From an uncultured Clostridia bacterium (GTDB lineage: Bacteria; Bacillota; Clostridia; Peptostreptococcales; Anaerovoracaceae), in the NCBI GenBank assembly GCA_934281605.1, contig CAKQXD010000006.1, forward strand, positions 1 through 64,000: 64,000 nucleotides of DNA, written 5' to 3'. Position numbers and translations under genes: made by a program. The notes under the pieces are model-generated. The model ran no database searches. It saw only the letters and a list, made by a program, of their open reading frames with translations, and was not told where the DNA came from. Below, piece after piece: positions 52,459-61,274 of this stretch. The first letter of the stretch is position 1. The number at the start of each line of letters is the position of its first letter.

Positions 52459-53205
52459 ATGAAGAAATTAGTAAGTATGATGGTCGTTCTGATGCTTCTG
52501 GTGCTGTCTTTGGCATTGGCGGGATGCGGTGCGAAGCAGGAGGAGAAGACCGATTCGGATTACGAAGCCTACGATGGATATGCCTATTATCAGGCCAATG
52601 GCGATTTGAAATATTCCCTGGAGACCAAGGATGGGCTGAAAATGCACTGTTTCTTCCAGGAGGATTCGCCGGAATACGTGGAAGAAGTGTACACCATCGA
52701 TCTGACGACGGCTGACAAGCAGGATAATGTGCTGACAGTCCACAATGTGACCGATGGCGACGGCAACGATATTTCCAGTCAGTTCAAGAGCCTGACCTAT
52801 ACCTTTGAAAAGGATCAGGTGACCATGAAGGTGCAGCGTGACGAGTCCACGCTGGCTGGTGGCGAGAGCGGCAGTGTGATGACCGGGGATTACGTATTCA
52901 AGGAAGCTTCTGCAAAGAGCGGGGCGTCGGTTTCTTCTGGAAGTTCGGCTGCGGCAGGTTCCAGCTACAACACGGATGAACTGGCGCGCGCAGCGCAGAA
53001 TTATTACCGGGCGCAAAACGGCTACTGCCCGCCGGAATACAATGTAACGACCAATGCCAATGGAACCTATACGATCCAGCTGTATGAAGTGGTGAAAAAC
53101 GGCGATGGAACTTCTCATACGGCTACGTCGGCCTGGTTCACGGTCAACGATCACGGCGTGGGAACTAATGATACGACGGGAGAATCGGTGAATCTGCTGC
53201 AGTAA
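52459..53205 (+). CDS. Putative lipoprotein
   Basis: A 248-residue secreted protein with signal peptide MKKLVSMMVVLMLLVLSLAL and lipobox LAGC (cysteine near residue 23). The middle domain (about 40-140) is followed by a Ser/Ala-rich linker (SGASVSSGSSAAAGS) and a C-terminal domain ending in YTIQLYEVVKNGDGTSH. No enzyme motif is seen. The ATG at 52459 is preceded by GAGGAGGAAG. The ATG at 52444 would use the same sequence as codons and is rejected. Confidence 0.82.
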   Translation: MKKLVSMMVVLMLLVLSLALAGCGAKQEEKTDSDYEAYDGYAYYQANGDLKYSLETKDGLKMHCFFQEDSPEYVEEVYTIDLTTADKQDNVLTVHNVTDGDGNDISSQFKSLTYTFEKDQVTMKVQRDESTLAGGESGSVMTGDYVFKEASAKSGASVSSGSSAAAGSSYNTDELARAAQNYYRAQNGYCPPEYNVTTNANGTYTIQLYEVVKNGDGTSHTATSAWFTVNDHGVGTNDTTGESVNLLQ

Positions 53206-53235
53206 AGGCTAGATTCTACAATAAATGGTTGGACG

Positions 53236-53263
53236 AAAAGAGAGTCGGTCAGGCTCTCTTTTT
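53236..53263 (+). terminator. Terminator of the lipoprotein gene
   Basis: AAAAGAGAG / CTCTCTTTTT with loop around GTCAGG. Confidence 0.8.
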
Positions 53264-53301
53264 CAATGCATATTTCGGGTGGTGATAACATAGGAACTGT
53301 T

Positions 53302-53433
53302 ATGACATCGGAAATCATGGTTGCCATCATCGCTGCAGGGGCAGGTGCGGATACTGAAGGCTTGGATCGAGCAGTTGGGGAAACAGTTCCCTTGTTTGGT
53401 CAGATTAGTCAGAATTTAGTTGCAATATACTGA
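53302..53433 (+). CDS. Very short open frame, doubtful
   Basis: A 43-codon frame (MTSEIMVAIIAAGAGADTEG...) lies between the lipoprotein terminator and the tracrRNA gene, with GGTGGTGATAAC upstream. It may be a relic of a small phage or membrane protein, or chance. Nothing else is seen in 53264-53454. Confidence 0.25.
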   Translation: MTSEIMVAIIAAGAGADTEGLDRAVGETVPLFGQISQNLVAIY

Positions 53434-53454
53434 AATGGATAGTAAGATTAATTT

Positions 53455-53578
53455 ATCCATAAAAAAGAAACTCGCATAATGCGAGTTTGTTCCACAACAC
53501 GTGGAGCCCATATGGGCGATTAGAAAAATTCTTTATTTGAACCTGTAGTGTAATCTCATATGGTAGTTAATTGAGATC
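53455..53578 (-). ncRNA. tracrRNA of the type II-A CRISPR system
   Basis: Transcribed away from cas9. The anti-repeat (53536-53570) matches the CRISPR repeat over GTAGTGTAAT, TCATATGGTAGTTAA and the lower-stem TTTGA, with an AC/CT-containing bulge between lower and upper stems, as in Cas9 guide duplexes. Downstream are a nexus-like CGCCCATATGGGC, a TCCACGTGTTGTGGA hairpin, and the terminator hairpin CTCGCATTATGCGAG followed by TTTCTTTTTT. The predicted start is near 53578, giving about 120 nt. Confidence 0.9.
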
Positions 53579-53584
53579 ATCTTT

Positions 53585-53613
53585 ATCATAATGGGATTAC
53601 ATGCGATTGTCAA
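53585..53613 (-). promoter_or_regulatory. tracrRNA promoter
   Basis: Consensus TTGACA (53613-53608), exactly 17 bp, then TATGAT (53590-53585) on the minus strand. It lies within 60 bp of the cas9 start codon, so tracrRNA and cas9 transcription share this short region. Confidence 0.9.
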
Positions 53614-53641
53614 TCATTTTTTATGAATCAAGAGGTGCCGC

Positions 53642-56600
53642 ATGAAAAAATACTATTTAGGATTAGACATTGGAACAAATTCAGTAGGATGGGCAGTAAC
53701 AGATCCTTCCTATCATTTGGAGCGTTTTCATAAAAAGGATATGTGGGGGATACGTCTTTTTGAACAAGCAAATACGGCGGCGGACAGACGTATGAAAAGA
53801 ACAAACCGGAGAAGACTGCAGAGAAGGCATCAGCGTATCCAGTTGCTGCAGGAACTCTTTGCAGAAGAAATGGCTAAGGTTGACGATACGTTTTTTATTC
53901 GATTGAATGAAAGTAAACTTCATCTGGAAGATAAATCCGTATCAGAGAAATATCCGTTATTTGTTGACAAGGGTTATACGGATCTTGATTTTTATCAGGA
54001 ATATCCGACGATCTATCATCTTCGGAAAGACCTGATGGAAAGTGAGCGGCCGCACGATATCCGTCTGGTATATCTCGCACTCCATCATATTTTGAAGTAC
54101 AGAGGACATTTTTTAATTGATGGAAACCTGAGCAGTGCAAAGAGCTTTTCGGCTGTTTTTGAGCAGATGACGAGTTCGATTCAAGATGGACTGAGAATTG
54201 ATCTTTCTGTATCGCATCCGGAACGAGTAGAGGAAATCCTTCGAAATAAGATGATGGCGCGCTCCAGTAAATCAAAATTAATGGAGAAAGAATTTGTTGT
54301 TAATCCGGGTGAAAATGATCCAAAGATTTTAAAAACTATTGTCAAACAGATTTGCACTTTTATTGTTGGGAATAAGGGGGACTTAAAAAAATTATTTTTT
54401 GAGAATAATCTGGATGAGCTTGAGAAAACAGGATTTAAATTTTCGGATCCTGGTTTCGATGAAGAAATCCTGCCTGATTTAGAAAATAAGATCCCTGACT
54501 TACTAAATGTTGTACAGGCAATGAAAGCGGTTTATGACTGGAGCGTTCTTGTAGATATTCTGGATGGAGAAGAATATCTATCTTTCGCAAAGGTAAAGCA
54601 GTTTGAAGAACACAAGCAGAATCTTAACAAGCTGCATTACGTTATGAAAAAGTACTGCGAAAAGGAAACTCGAAAGGCTTTCTTCGATGATCCGGCGGGA
54701 AAAAATAATTATGCAGCATATATTGGGCATGTAAAGAAAAACGGAAAGAAGCATAGTGTAAAAAGATGTTCCGAAGAGGATTTTTATAAAAACTTGAAGG
54801 GAATTTTGAGCAAAATTTCTCCTGCTGAAGAAGATTCTGCTCTCATCAATGAATTGAAAGAAAAGACGGAAGCGCAGATACTGCTTCCTTTGCAGCGCAG
54901 TAAGGATAATGGAGTCGTGCCCCATCAGGTACATCAGGTGGAGCTACAGGCGATACTGGTGCATGTTGAGAACTATCTTCCGTTTTTAAAACAGCGGGAT
55001 GAGAATGGCTTTTCTGTTTCGGAAAAAATTCTGAAGATTTTCCAGTTCCGGATCCCATATTATGTGGGACCACTCAGCGACAGACACGTGGAAGATGGCG
55101 CTAATGCCTGGATCGTTAGGAAGGAAGCGGGCAGGATATACCCGTGGAATTATGAGGAAAAAATCGATCTGGAAAAATCGAATGAGGCATTTATCCGTCG
55201 CATGACAAACAAGTGTACTTATTTGCTGGGTGAAGATGTTTTACCGAAAAATTCACTGCTGTATCAGAAATTCATGGTGTTAAATGAGTTGAACAATTTA
55301 AAAATCCGAGGAAAAAGTATTAGTGTGGCACTAAAGCAGCGGATTTATGAGGAGCTCTTTTGTCATCATACAAAAGTTACGGGAAAGAGATTACTGACGT
55401 ATTTGAGAGCACAGGAAGACAGTGAATTGTCTGCGGAAGATTTGAGTGGATTTGACCAGGATTTTAAAGCTTCTTTAGCAGCACAGCTCGATTTTGAAAA
55501 ACAGATTTTTGGAGAAGATCTCAAGACTGATTCGGTTAAAAAGATAGTTGAAGATATTATTCGCTGGAAAACCATATATGGAGATGATAATCGTATGGTG
55601 CAGAATGTGGTAAAACAGCAGTATCCAGATGTTTTGTCAGAGGAACAGTTAAAAAGGCTGGGTCGTCTTCACTATAGCGGATGGGGAAATTTCTGTGCTA
55701 AATTCCTGACAGGGATCGAAGGTGTACAGAAAGACACCGGACAGCAGTTTACGATCCTGCAGGCTCTTTGGGAAACAAACTGCAATCTGATGCAGCTGTT
55801 AAGTAAAGAGTATACTTTCCAGGATGTGATTGATGAATACAATGCTTTGAGTGTAGGAGAAATCAAATCCGTCGATTATGACAGCCTGGTGCGTGATTTA
55901 TATACTTCTCCAGCCAATAAGCGTGCTATCTGGCAGACGATCCAGATCACAGAGGAAATCAAAAAAGTGATGAAGGGAGCTCCGGATAAAATTTTTATTG
56001 AAATGGCGCGTGGGGAAGAAAAAGAAAAACAGAGAACAAAATCCAGAAAAGACCGGCTGATGGAATTATATGCTGCATGTGAATCTGATGTGCGGGAATG
56101 GACGAAAGAGCTGGATCGATGGAATGAGCGCGACTTTAACAGTATGAAGCTGTATCTGTATTATACGCAGATGGGCAGATGTATGTATACGGGAGAGCCT
56201 ATCGATCTGGATGACTTGATGTCGGGCAATTCGAAGTGGGATAGAGATCATATTTATCCCCAGTCCAAGATCAAGGATGACAGCATCGATAATTTAGTAC
56301 TGGTTCATAAAACGGAGAATTCCAAGAAGAGTAATGGATTACTTTCTCCGGAGATTCAGAAACAGCAAAAATCTTTCTGGAAAGAATTGCTGGAAAGTGG
56401 ATTTATCAGCAAGAAAAAATATGACAGGCTTACGCGAACCGGTGATTTTTCGGAAGAAGAATTAGCAGGATTTATCAGCAGACAGCTGGTTGAAACGCGG
56501 CAGTCATCGAAAGCGGTAGCGGAGCTGCTGAAGCGGATCTACCCGGACTCTCAGGTCGTTTATGTAAAGGCTGCGCTGGCTTCTCAGTTCCGGAAAAACA

Positions 56601-57703
56601 ATCTTCATATGCTGAAATCCAGAAGAGTCAATGATTATCACCATGCGAAAGATGCGTATTTAAATATCGTTGTTGGAGATGTCTATGATGCCAAATTCAC
56701 ATCGAATCCGATCGCATGGATGAAGAAAAACTATAAGAGTAATTACAGTATCAACCGAGTTTTTGATTATGATGTATATCGAGGAAAAGAACTGGTCTGG
56801 AAGGCCTTTGATAAAGAAACCAGGGAACAGGGGTCTATGGAGACCGTGCGGAAGACGATGTTGCAAAATAATATCCTCTATACGGAACATACCTATTGCG
56901 GTAAGGGACAGCTTTTCAATGAGACGATTGCGAAGAAAGGGATGGGCGCTTCTATTGCGTTGAAGAAAGGGATGGATCCGGAGCAATACGGAGGTTACAC
57001 AAGCCCGAATACAGCGTACTTTGCTTTTGTTGAATTTGACGGTAAAAAAGGGCAGCGTGTAAAGAAGGTTTTAGAAATCCCGATTTACATTGCTAATAGA
57101 ATTCCGCAAGATAAAAACATCTTGATGGAGTATTTTGAGAACATAAAAGGTCTAAAAAATGTCAAGATTTTAAGAGAAAAAATCAAGAAAAATGCGTTGA
57201 TTTCTGTAGATGGATTCCCGATGAGGATACGGGGTGCAAATGATAAGGATTTATTACTTAAAGGAAATGTTCAGTTGATATTGGATGAAAAAAGTGAAGA
57301 AATCGTCCGTAAGGTTGAAAAATATCTAGAGAAAAGAGAAAACTTTTCAGTCAGTGAAAAATATGATGGATTTTCACATACGGACATGGATGAATTATAC
57401 GATACTTTTGTTAATAAACTAGTCAATACAATTTATAGCAAACGTCCTGCTAACCAGGGTACTAATCTGTATAGAAATGAAAGCGCATTTAGAACTTTGG
57501 AATTAAAGAAAAAGGCAAAGGTGTTAAATGAGATTTTAACGATGTTGCGTTGCGATATTTCAACCACTGCAGACTTAAAATTAATAAATAGTGGTGGGTA
57601 CGCAGGAAGTATGAAATGCAATAAAAATACTGTAGGCAAAAGTAAATTGATTTTAATAAATCAGTCGGTTACAGGTCTATTTGAAAATAGAATCGAGCTA
57701 TAG
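53642..57703 (+). CDS. cas9: Cas9 endonuclease, type II-A
   Basis: RNA-guided DNA nuclease and effector of the CRISPR system. The 1,353-residue protein starts RuvC-I with LGLDIGTNSVGWAVTD (D9). The arginine-rich bridge helix is RRMKRTNRRRLQRRHQR near 60, followed by the recognition lobe. RuvC-II is FIEMARGEE (E787), and HNH is WDRDHIYPQS (H870) with NLVLVHKTENSKKS. RuvC-III is YHHAKDAYLN (H1001, D1004), and the C-terminal PAM-interacting region follows. All catalytic residues are present. The size and csn2 neighbour place it in subtype II-A. AGAGGTG precedes the ATG; cas1 starts 2 bp after the stop. Confidence 0.98.
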   Translation: MKKYYLGLDIGTNSVGWAVTDPSYHLERFHKKDMWGIRLFEQANTAADRRMKRTNRRRLQRRHQRIQLLQELFAEEMAKVDDTFFIRLNESKLHLEDKSVSEKYPLFVDKGYTDLDFYQEYPTIYHLRKDLMESERPHDIRLVYLALHHILKYRGHFLIDGNLSSAKSFSAVFEQMTSSIQDGLRIDLSVSHPERVEEILRNKMMARSSKSKLMEKEFVVNPGENDPKILKTIVKQICTFIVGNKGDLKKLFFENNLDELEKTGFKFSDPGFDEEILPDLENKIPDLLNVVQAMKAVYDWSVLVDILDGEEYLSFAKVKQFEEHKQNLNKLHYVMKKYCEKETRKAFFDDPAGKNNYAAYIGHVKKNGKKHSVKRCSEEDFYKNLKGILSKISPAEEDSALINELKEKTEAQILLPLQRSKDNGVVPHQVHQVELQAILVHVENYLPFLKQRDENGFSVSEKILKIFQFRIPYYVGPLSDRHVEDGANAWIVRKEAGRIYPWNYEEKIDLEKSNEAFIRRMTNKCTYLLGEDVLPKNSLLYQKFMVLNELNNLKIRGKSISVALKQRIYEELFCHHTKVTGKRLLTYLRAQEDSELSAEDLSGFDQDFKASLAAQLDFEKQIFGEDLKTDSVKKIVEDIIRWKTIYGDDNRMVQNVVKQQYPDVLSEEQLKRLGRLHYSGWGNFCAKFLTGIEGVQKDTGQQFTILQALWETNCNLMQLLSKEYTFQDVIDEYNALSVGEIKSVDYDSLVRDLYTSPANKRAIWQTIQITEEIKKVMKGAPDKIFIEMARGEEKEKQRTKSRKDRLMELYAACESDVREWTKELDRWNERDFNSMKLYLYYTQMGRCMYTGEPIDLDDLMSGNSKWDRDHIYPQSKIKDDSIDNLVLVHKTENSKKSNGLLSPEIQKQQKSFWKELLESGFISKKKYDRLTRTGDFSEEELAGFISRQLVETRQSSKAVAELLKRIYPDSQVVYVKAALASQFRKNNLHMLKSRRVNDYHHAKDAYLNIVVGDVYDAKFTSNPIAWMKKNYKSNYSINRVFDYDVYRGKELVWKAFDKETREQGSMETVRKTMLQNNILYTEHTYCGKGQLFNETIAKKGMGASIALKKGMDPEQYGGYTSPNTAYFAFVEFDGKKGQRVKKVLEIPIYIANRIPQDKNILMEYFENIKGLKNVKILREKIKKNALISVDGFPMRIRGANDKDLLLKGNVQLILDEKSEEIVRKVEKYLEKRENFSVSEKYDGFSHTDMDELYDTFVNKLVNTIYSKRPANQGTNLYRNESAFRTLELKKKAKVLNEILTMLRCDISTTADLKLINSGGYAGSMKCNKNTVGKSKLILINQSVTGLFENRIEL

Positions 57704-57705
57704 CT

Positions 57706-58578
57706 ATGAGCTGGCGAACGGTAGTGGTCACAGGAATTGCGAAGCTTGATTTCAAGATGGATTACCTCGTGATTCGAAAAAAAGAGGAAACTCATAAAGT
57801 CCATTTAAGTGAGATCGGAATGCTGTTGATCGAATCTACCGCGATTTCCCTGACGGCAATGCTGCTCTGTGAGCTTGCAAAGCATAAAGTCAAAGTAGTG
57901 TTTTGTGATGAGCAGCATAATCCGCATTCCGAGCTGTTACCGTACTATGGAAGTCATGACACGAGTGCGAAAATTCGAAAACAGATCGCCTGGACTGATA
58001 TGGAAAAAGAGATGGTATGGACAGAAATCGTAACGGAGAAGATTCGACAGCAGAGTGTTCATTTGCAGGAAGCGGGCGCATATGAAGAAGCAGAGCTTCT
58101 GGAAAAATATATTACAGAAGTTGAGCCGGGTGATGCGTCTAATCGGGAAGGGCACGCAGCGAAGGTGTACTTCAATGCGTTGTTTGGAATGGACTTTACG
58201 CGAAGTGAGGACAATTTTGTTAATGCCGCACTGAATTACGGTTATGGGATCTTGTTATCTTGTTTTAACAAAGAAATCGTTGCTAATGGATATATGACAC
58301 AGATCGGATTATTTCATGATAACATGTTTAATCCATTTAATCTGGCATCGGATTTTATGGAGCCGTTTCGCCCTATTATCGATAGACTTGTTGCAGGAAT
58401 ACAGATAGAGTGTTTTGATACGGAAGAAAAACGTGAAATTTTATCGTTTCTTAGTGATGAGGTTTTTATTGATGGGAAATGCCATTATGTATCCAATGCT
58501 ATTAAAATTTATTGTCGCAGTGTGTTCGATGCACTGAATGAGCGAGATGTATCCTTGATACGATTTTATAGAAAATGA
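57706..58578 (+). CDS. cas1: Cas1 integrase, type II
   Basis: The metal-dependent integrase of the spacer-acquisition complex with Cas2. The 290-residue protein begins WRTVVVTGIAKLDFKMDYLVIRK. Its active site is represented by E in NREGHAAKVYFNALFG, and H and D in the GLFHDNMFNPFNLASDFMEPFRP segment. The length is normal for type II Cas1. It lies between cas9 and cas2, and its final bases overlap the cas2 start. Confidence 0.97.
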   Translation: MSWRTVVVTGIAKLDFKMDYLVIRKKEETHKVHLSEIGMLLIESTAISLTAMLLCELAKHKVKVVFCDEQHNPHSELLPYYGSHDTSAKIRKQIAWTDMEKEMVWTEIVTEKIRQQSVHLQEAGAYEEAELLEKYITEVEPGDASNREGHAAKVYFNALFGMDFTRSEDNFVNAALNYGYGILLSCFNKEIVANGYMTQIGLFHDNMFNPFNLASDFMEPFRPIIDRLVAGIQIECFDTEEKREILSFLSDEVFIDGKCHYVSNAIKIYCRSVFDALNERDVSLIRFYRK

Positions 58579-58895
58579 GTTATAGATATATGCGTGTGAT
58601 TGTATTTTTTGATCTTCCTGTAGATACCCTGGAGCATAAACGGGCTTACCGCAAATTTCGTAAATTTTTGATTGAGAAAGGATTCCTTATGATGCAGGAA
58701 AGCGTTTACTGCAAGCTTGCACTCAATGGAACGGTTGCTGCAGGAATCGAGAAGGCAGTCAGAATGAATAAACCGGAAGACGGCTTGGTGCAAATGCTTG
58801 TGATAACAGAAAAACAATTCGCTAAAATGGAATATGTAGTTGGAGAGAAGCAAACAACTGTCTTAGATTCTGCTGAAAGGATTGTGGTGCTATGA
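58575..58895 (+). CDS. cas2: Cas2
   Basis: The structural partner of Cas1 in spacer integration. The 106-residue ferredoxin-like protein starts SYRYMRVIVFFDLPVDTLEHKRAYRKFRKFL, with the conserved Asp after the first strand (FFDLP), and GFLMMQESVYCKLA. It overlaps cas1 and csn2 by ATGA-type junctions. Confidence 0.97.
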   Translation: MSYRYMRVIVFFDLPVDTLEHKRAYRKFRKFLIEKGFLMMQESVYCKLALNGTVAAGIEKAVRMNKPEDGLVQMLVITEKQFAKMEYVVGEKQTTVLDSAERIVVL

Positions 58896-59563
58896 AGCTG
58901 GCGTATTTACCATTGAACTTTGTCATGCCATTACAGATGAAAAAAATCAATTCTATCGTCGTGGAAAATCCGCATATCTACGATAGCATGATTATGGATT
59001 TGTACAGGCAAATGAATCGGGAAGAAGAACAGTGGAATTTACTACAGGATGAAGAATTTTTTGCGATGGACAAGTATTGCGATTTACTTATGTCTCCGGC
59101 AGATTTGCATTTTCATAAAAAAGAAATTCAAAAGGAACTGATTCCAGAAATCATCAGAGAGATAGAATCCAGTGAGAAGTTTGAAGCTCTGCTAGAACAA
59201 CATGGAGATTTTGTTCAACTGATGAGCCGGATTTGTGATCAATATAAATATCTATTGGAATATGATTTTGACTTTAGTTTGAAGGAATATCTCAAACATT
59301 ATAAGGTAACTCTGGCAGATCTAGAAGGCTCTGCTTTAGAAAAATTGCTGGAGTATATTCCAGTTGTGCAGGAACTTACAGGGAAAACGGTCTTTTTCTT
59401 GCATGGATATGGCGATTATCTGTCAGAAAATGATTTTAAGCATCTGCAGAAATGGGCGAAATATCAGGAGCATTATATTGTATTTTTAGGTAGTAGACAG
59501 CTTTTGTTGAAAGAAAATACAAATGAGTATATAATAGACTCAGATTTATGTGAAATACACTAA
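58892..59563 (+). CDS. csn2: Csn2 adaptation protein
   Basis: A DNA-end-binding ring protein used with Cas1-Cas2-Cas9 in spacer acquisition; defines subtype II-A. The 223 residues start KLAYLPLNFVMPLQMKKINSIVVENPHIYDSM and end with the family-like strands KTVFFLHGYGDYLSENDF and HYIVFLGSRQLL. The length is at the usual short-form size. Its last 60 bp contain the predicted promoter of the CRISPR array (59507-59535). Confidence 0.92.
   Translation: MKLAYLPLNFVMPLQMKKINSIVVENPHIYDSMIMDLYRQMNREEEQWNLLQDEEFFAMDKYCDLLMSPADLHFHKKEIQKELIPEIIREIESSEKFEALLEQHGDFVQLMSRICDQYKYLLEYDFDFSLKEYLKHYKVTLADLEGSALEKLLEYIPVVQELTGKTVFFLHGYGDYLSENDFKHLQKWAKYQEHYIVFLGSRQLLLKENTNEYIIDSDLCEIH
59507..59535 (+). promoter_or_regulatory. 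Pre-crRNA promoter inside csn2
   Basis: TTGAAA (59507-59512), 17 bp, TATAAT (59530-59535). Start expected near 59542, giving a transcribed leader of about 69 nt before repeat 1. Confidence 0.75.
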
Positions 59564-59610
59564 ATATCATATGAAATACACCGTGTAGTGGCGGATACTC
59601 GAAAATTGAG
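59564..59610 (+). promoter_or_regulatory. CRISPR leader with anti-repeat element
   Basis: It ends in AAATTGAG next to repeat 1, similar to the ATTTGAG leader anchor of streptococcal II-A arrays. CATATGAAATACAC (59568-59581) is complementary to GTGTAATTTCATATG inside repeat 1 with one bulged base. TGAAATACAC also occurs once more at 59551-59560. Confidence 0.75.
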
Positions 59611-60965
59611 GTTTGAGAGTAGTGTAATTTCATATGGTAGTTAAGCAAATAGAAAGGGGTGTAAATAAAATGTTTCGTTTGAGAGTAGTGTAATTTCATA
59701 TGGTAGTTAAGCGCAGGGAAGGTTCCCGCCTGTCCACCATCCGTTTGAGAGTAGTGTAATTTCATATGGTAGTTAAGCGCAATGTAACATTTGCAGTTGA
59801 GGGAACAAGTTTGAGAGTAGTGTAATTTCATATGGTAGTTAAGCACTGTTTTAGCGTTAATAGTCTTACTCGGTGTTTGAGAGTAGTGTAATTTCATATG
59901 GTAGTTAAGCAGGCAAAGAGTGAACCTGTTTGGAATTCCTGTTTGAGAGTAGTGTAATTTCATATGGTAGTTAAGCTGCGCTGTGCGTCCACATACGCCC
60001 ACATAGTTTGAGAGTAGTGTAATTTCATATGGTAGTTAAGCAGGTGACCGCCATGGATCTGCGAGAAATATGTTTGAGAGTAGTGTAATTTCATATGGTA
60101 GTTAAGCCCATACCCACCTTCTGTGGAAAGTCCTTAGGTTTGAGAGTAGTGTAATTTCATATGGTAGTTAAGCGGTATGATATATGAGTAACCAATTAGT
60201 ATTGTTTGAGAGTAGTGTAATTTCATATGGTAGTTAAGCTCAAGGCAGACGATGAAGGTAACACAGCCTGTTTGAGAGTAGTGTAATTTCATATGGTAGT
60301 TAAGCAAAATAGCCACCACAGACCCCTGATCCGTGGTTTGAGAGTAGTGTAATTTCATATGGTAGTTAAGCCGGTTGTATTTGTGAGAAGTCCACACTTT
60401 AGTTTGAGAGTAGTGTAATTTCATATGGTAGTTAAGCTAAAGCCCTCGGATGTGTTCCACAGGTAAAGTTTGAGAGTAGTGTAATTTCATATGGTAGTTA
60501 AGCTTGTCTCTCTTTTTAAAGGTGCTTTGAGTCGTTTGAGAGTAGTGTAATTTCATATGGTAGTTAAGCATTACGAGGAGGTTTTGCCCGGCGATACGTG
60601 TTTGAGAGTAGTGTAATTTCATATGGTAGTTAAGCTGCAACCGCTCTTTATAGGCTTCCGTTCCGGTTTGAGAGTAGTGTAATTTCATATGGTAGTTAAG
60701 CCAAAGAACTGCCGGAACGCTTCCTTGATCCGTTTGAGAGTAGTGTAATTTCATATGGTAGTTAAGCAATCCATTGGAGTTGATTGATCCGCCGCCGGTT
60801 TGAGAGTAGTGTAATTTCATATGGTAGTTAAGCTATCTCATAAGCTCCACCGTCTGTATTCGCGTTTGAGAGTAGTGTAATTTCATATGGTAGTTAAGCT
60901 GCTTAACGGGAATATGCCCTTGATCTTATGTTTGAGAGTAGTGTGATTTCATATGGTAGTTAAGC
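59611..60965 (+). CRISPR. CRISPR array, 21 repeats and 20 spacers
   Basis: The 36-bp repeat begins GTTTGAGAGTAGTG and ends CATATGGTAGTTAAGC. Twenty copies are identical; the last (60930-60965) has one change (GTGTGATTT), marking the old end distal to csn2. Spacers are 30 bp except spacer 6 (59977-60005, 29 bp). All spacers differ from one another and I saw none matching elsewhere in this window. The near-perfect repeats and intact cas genes suggest an active system. Transcription is on the plus strand. Confidence 0.98.
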
Positions 60966-60985
60966 ATTATCATCTTAGGTAGATC

Positions 60986-61020
60986 ATATGGTCGGCGGCA
61001 GTAAAAGGCAGCTGACCATT
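60986..61020. repeat. Hairpin downstream of the array
   Basis: ATGGTCGGC and GCTGACCAT (one mismatch pair) flank a 12-14-nt loop. No T-run follows on the plus strand, so it is a weak candidate for an array 3' end structure. Confidence 0.4.
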
Positions 61021-61073
61021 ATGTGTCTGATATGTAACATTTACCGGATTAAATCAGAACGGAGGAATCAGAA

Positions 61074-61274
61074 ATGAGAACAATACGTGAAGCACGGAAA
61101 TTTGCAGGGCTTACGCAGGCGAAGATGAGCGAACTGCTGGGCATTCCCAAAAGAACTATCGAGAACTGGGAATCCGGTTCTCGTAAATGCCCCGAATGGG
61201 CAGAACGGTTAGTAGTTGAAAAACTGGAGACTATCGGCGAAGAAAGCCAAGCTGATGACAATGAAAAAGGCTGA
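61074..61274 (+). CDS. Small XRE-type helix-turn-helix protein
   Basis: A 66-residue DNA-binding protein that is almost entirely one XRE/Cro domain (REARKFAGLTQAKMSELLGIPKRTIENWESGSRKCPEW). The HTH is of the kind seen in small plasmid, phage and toxin-antitoxin regulators. GGAGGAA precedes the ATG. No toxin gene is recognisable next to it. It begins 108 bp after the last CRISPR repeat and could regulate nearby genes; this is position-based speculation. Confidence 0.8.
   Translation: MRTIREARKFAGLTQAKMSELLGIPKRTIENWESGSRKCPEWAERLVVEKLETIGEESQADDNEKG

Noticed and set aside
59611..59646. Promoter inside every CRISPR repeat
   Set aside because: TTGAGA and TATGGT in the repeat are only 14 bp apart and lack an extended -10, unlike repeat-borne promoters of some type II-C arrays.
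59436..60820. Long minus-strand frames across the array with repeated LNYHMKLHYSQT
   Set aside because: They are the CRISPR repeat translated in the wrong strand; the period follows the repeat-spacer unit exactly.
61074..61274. XRE gene as antitoxin of a toxin-antitoxin pair or as an anti-CRISPR-type regulator
   Set aside because: No toxin-like or anti-CRISPR-like frame is recognisable on either side.
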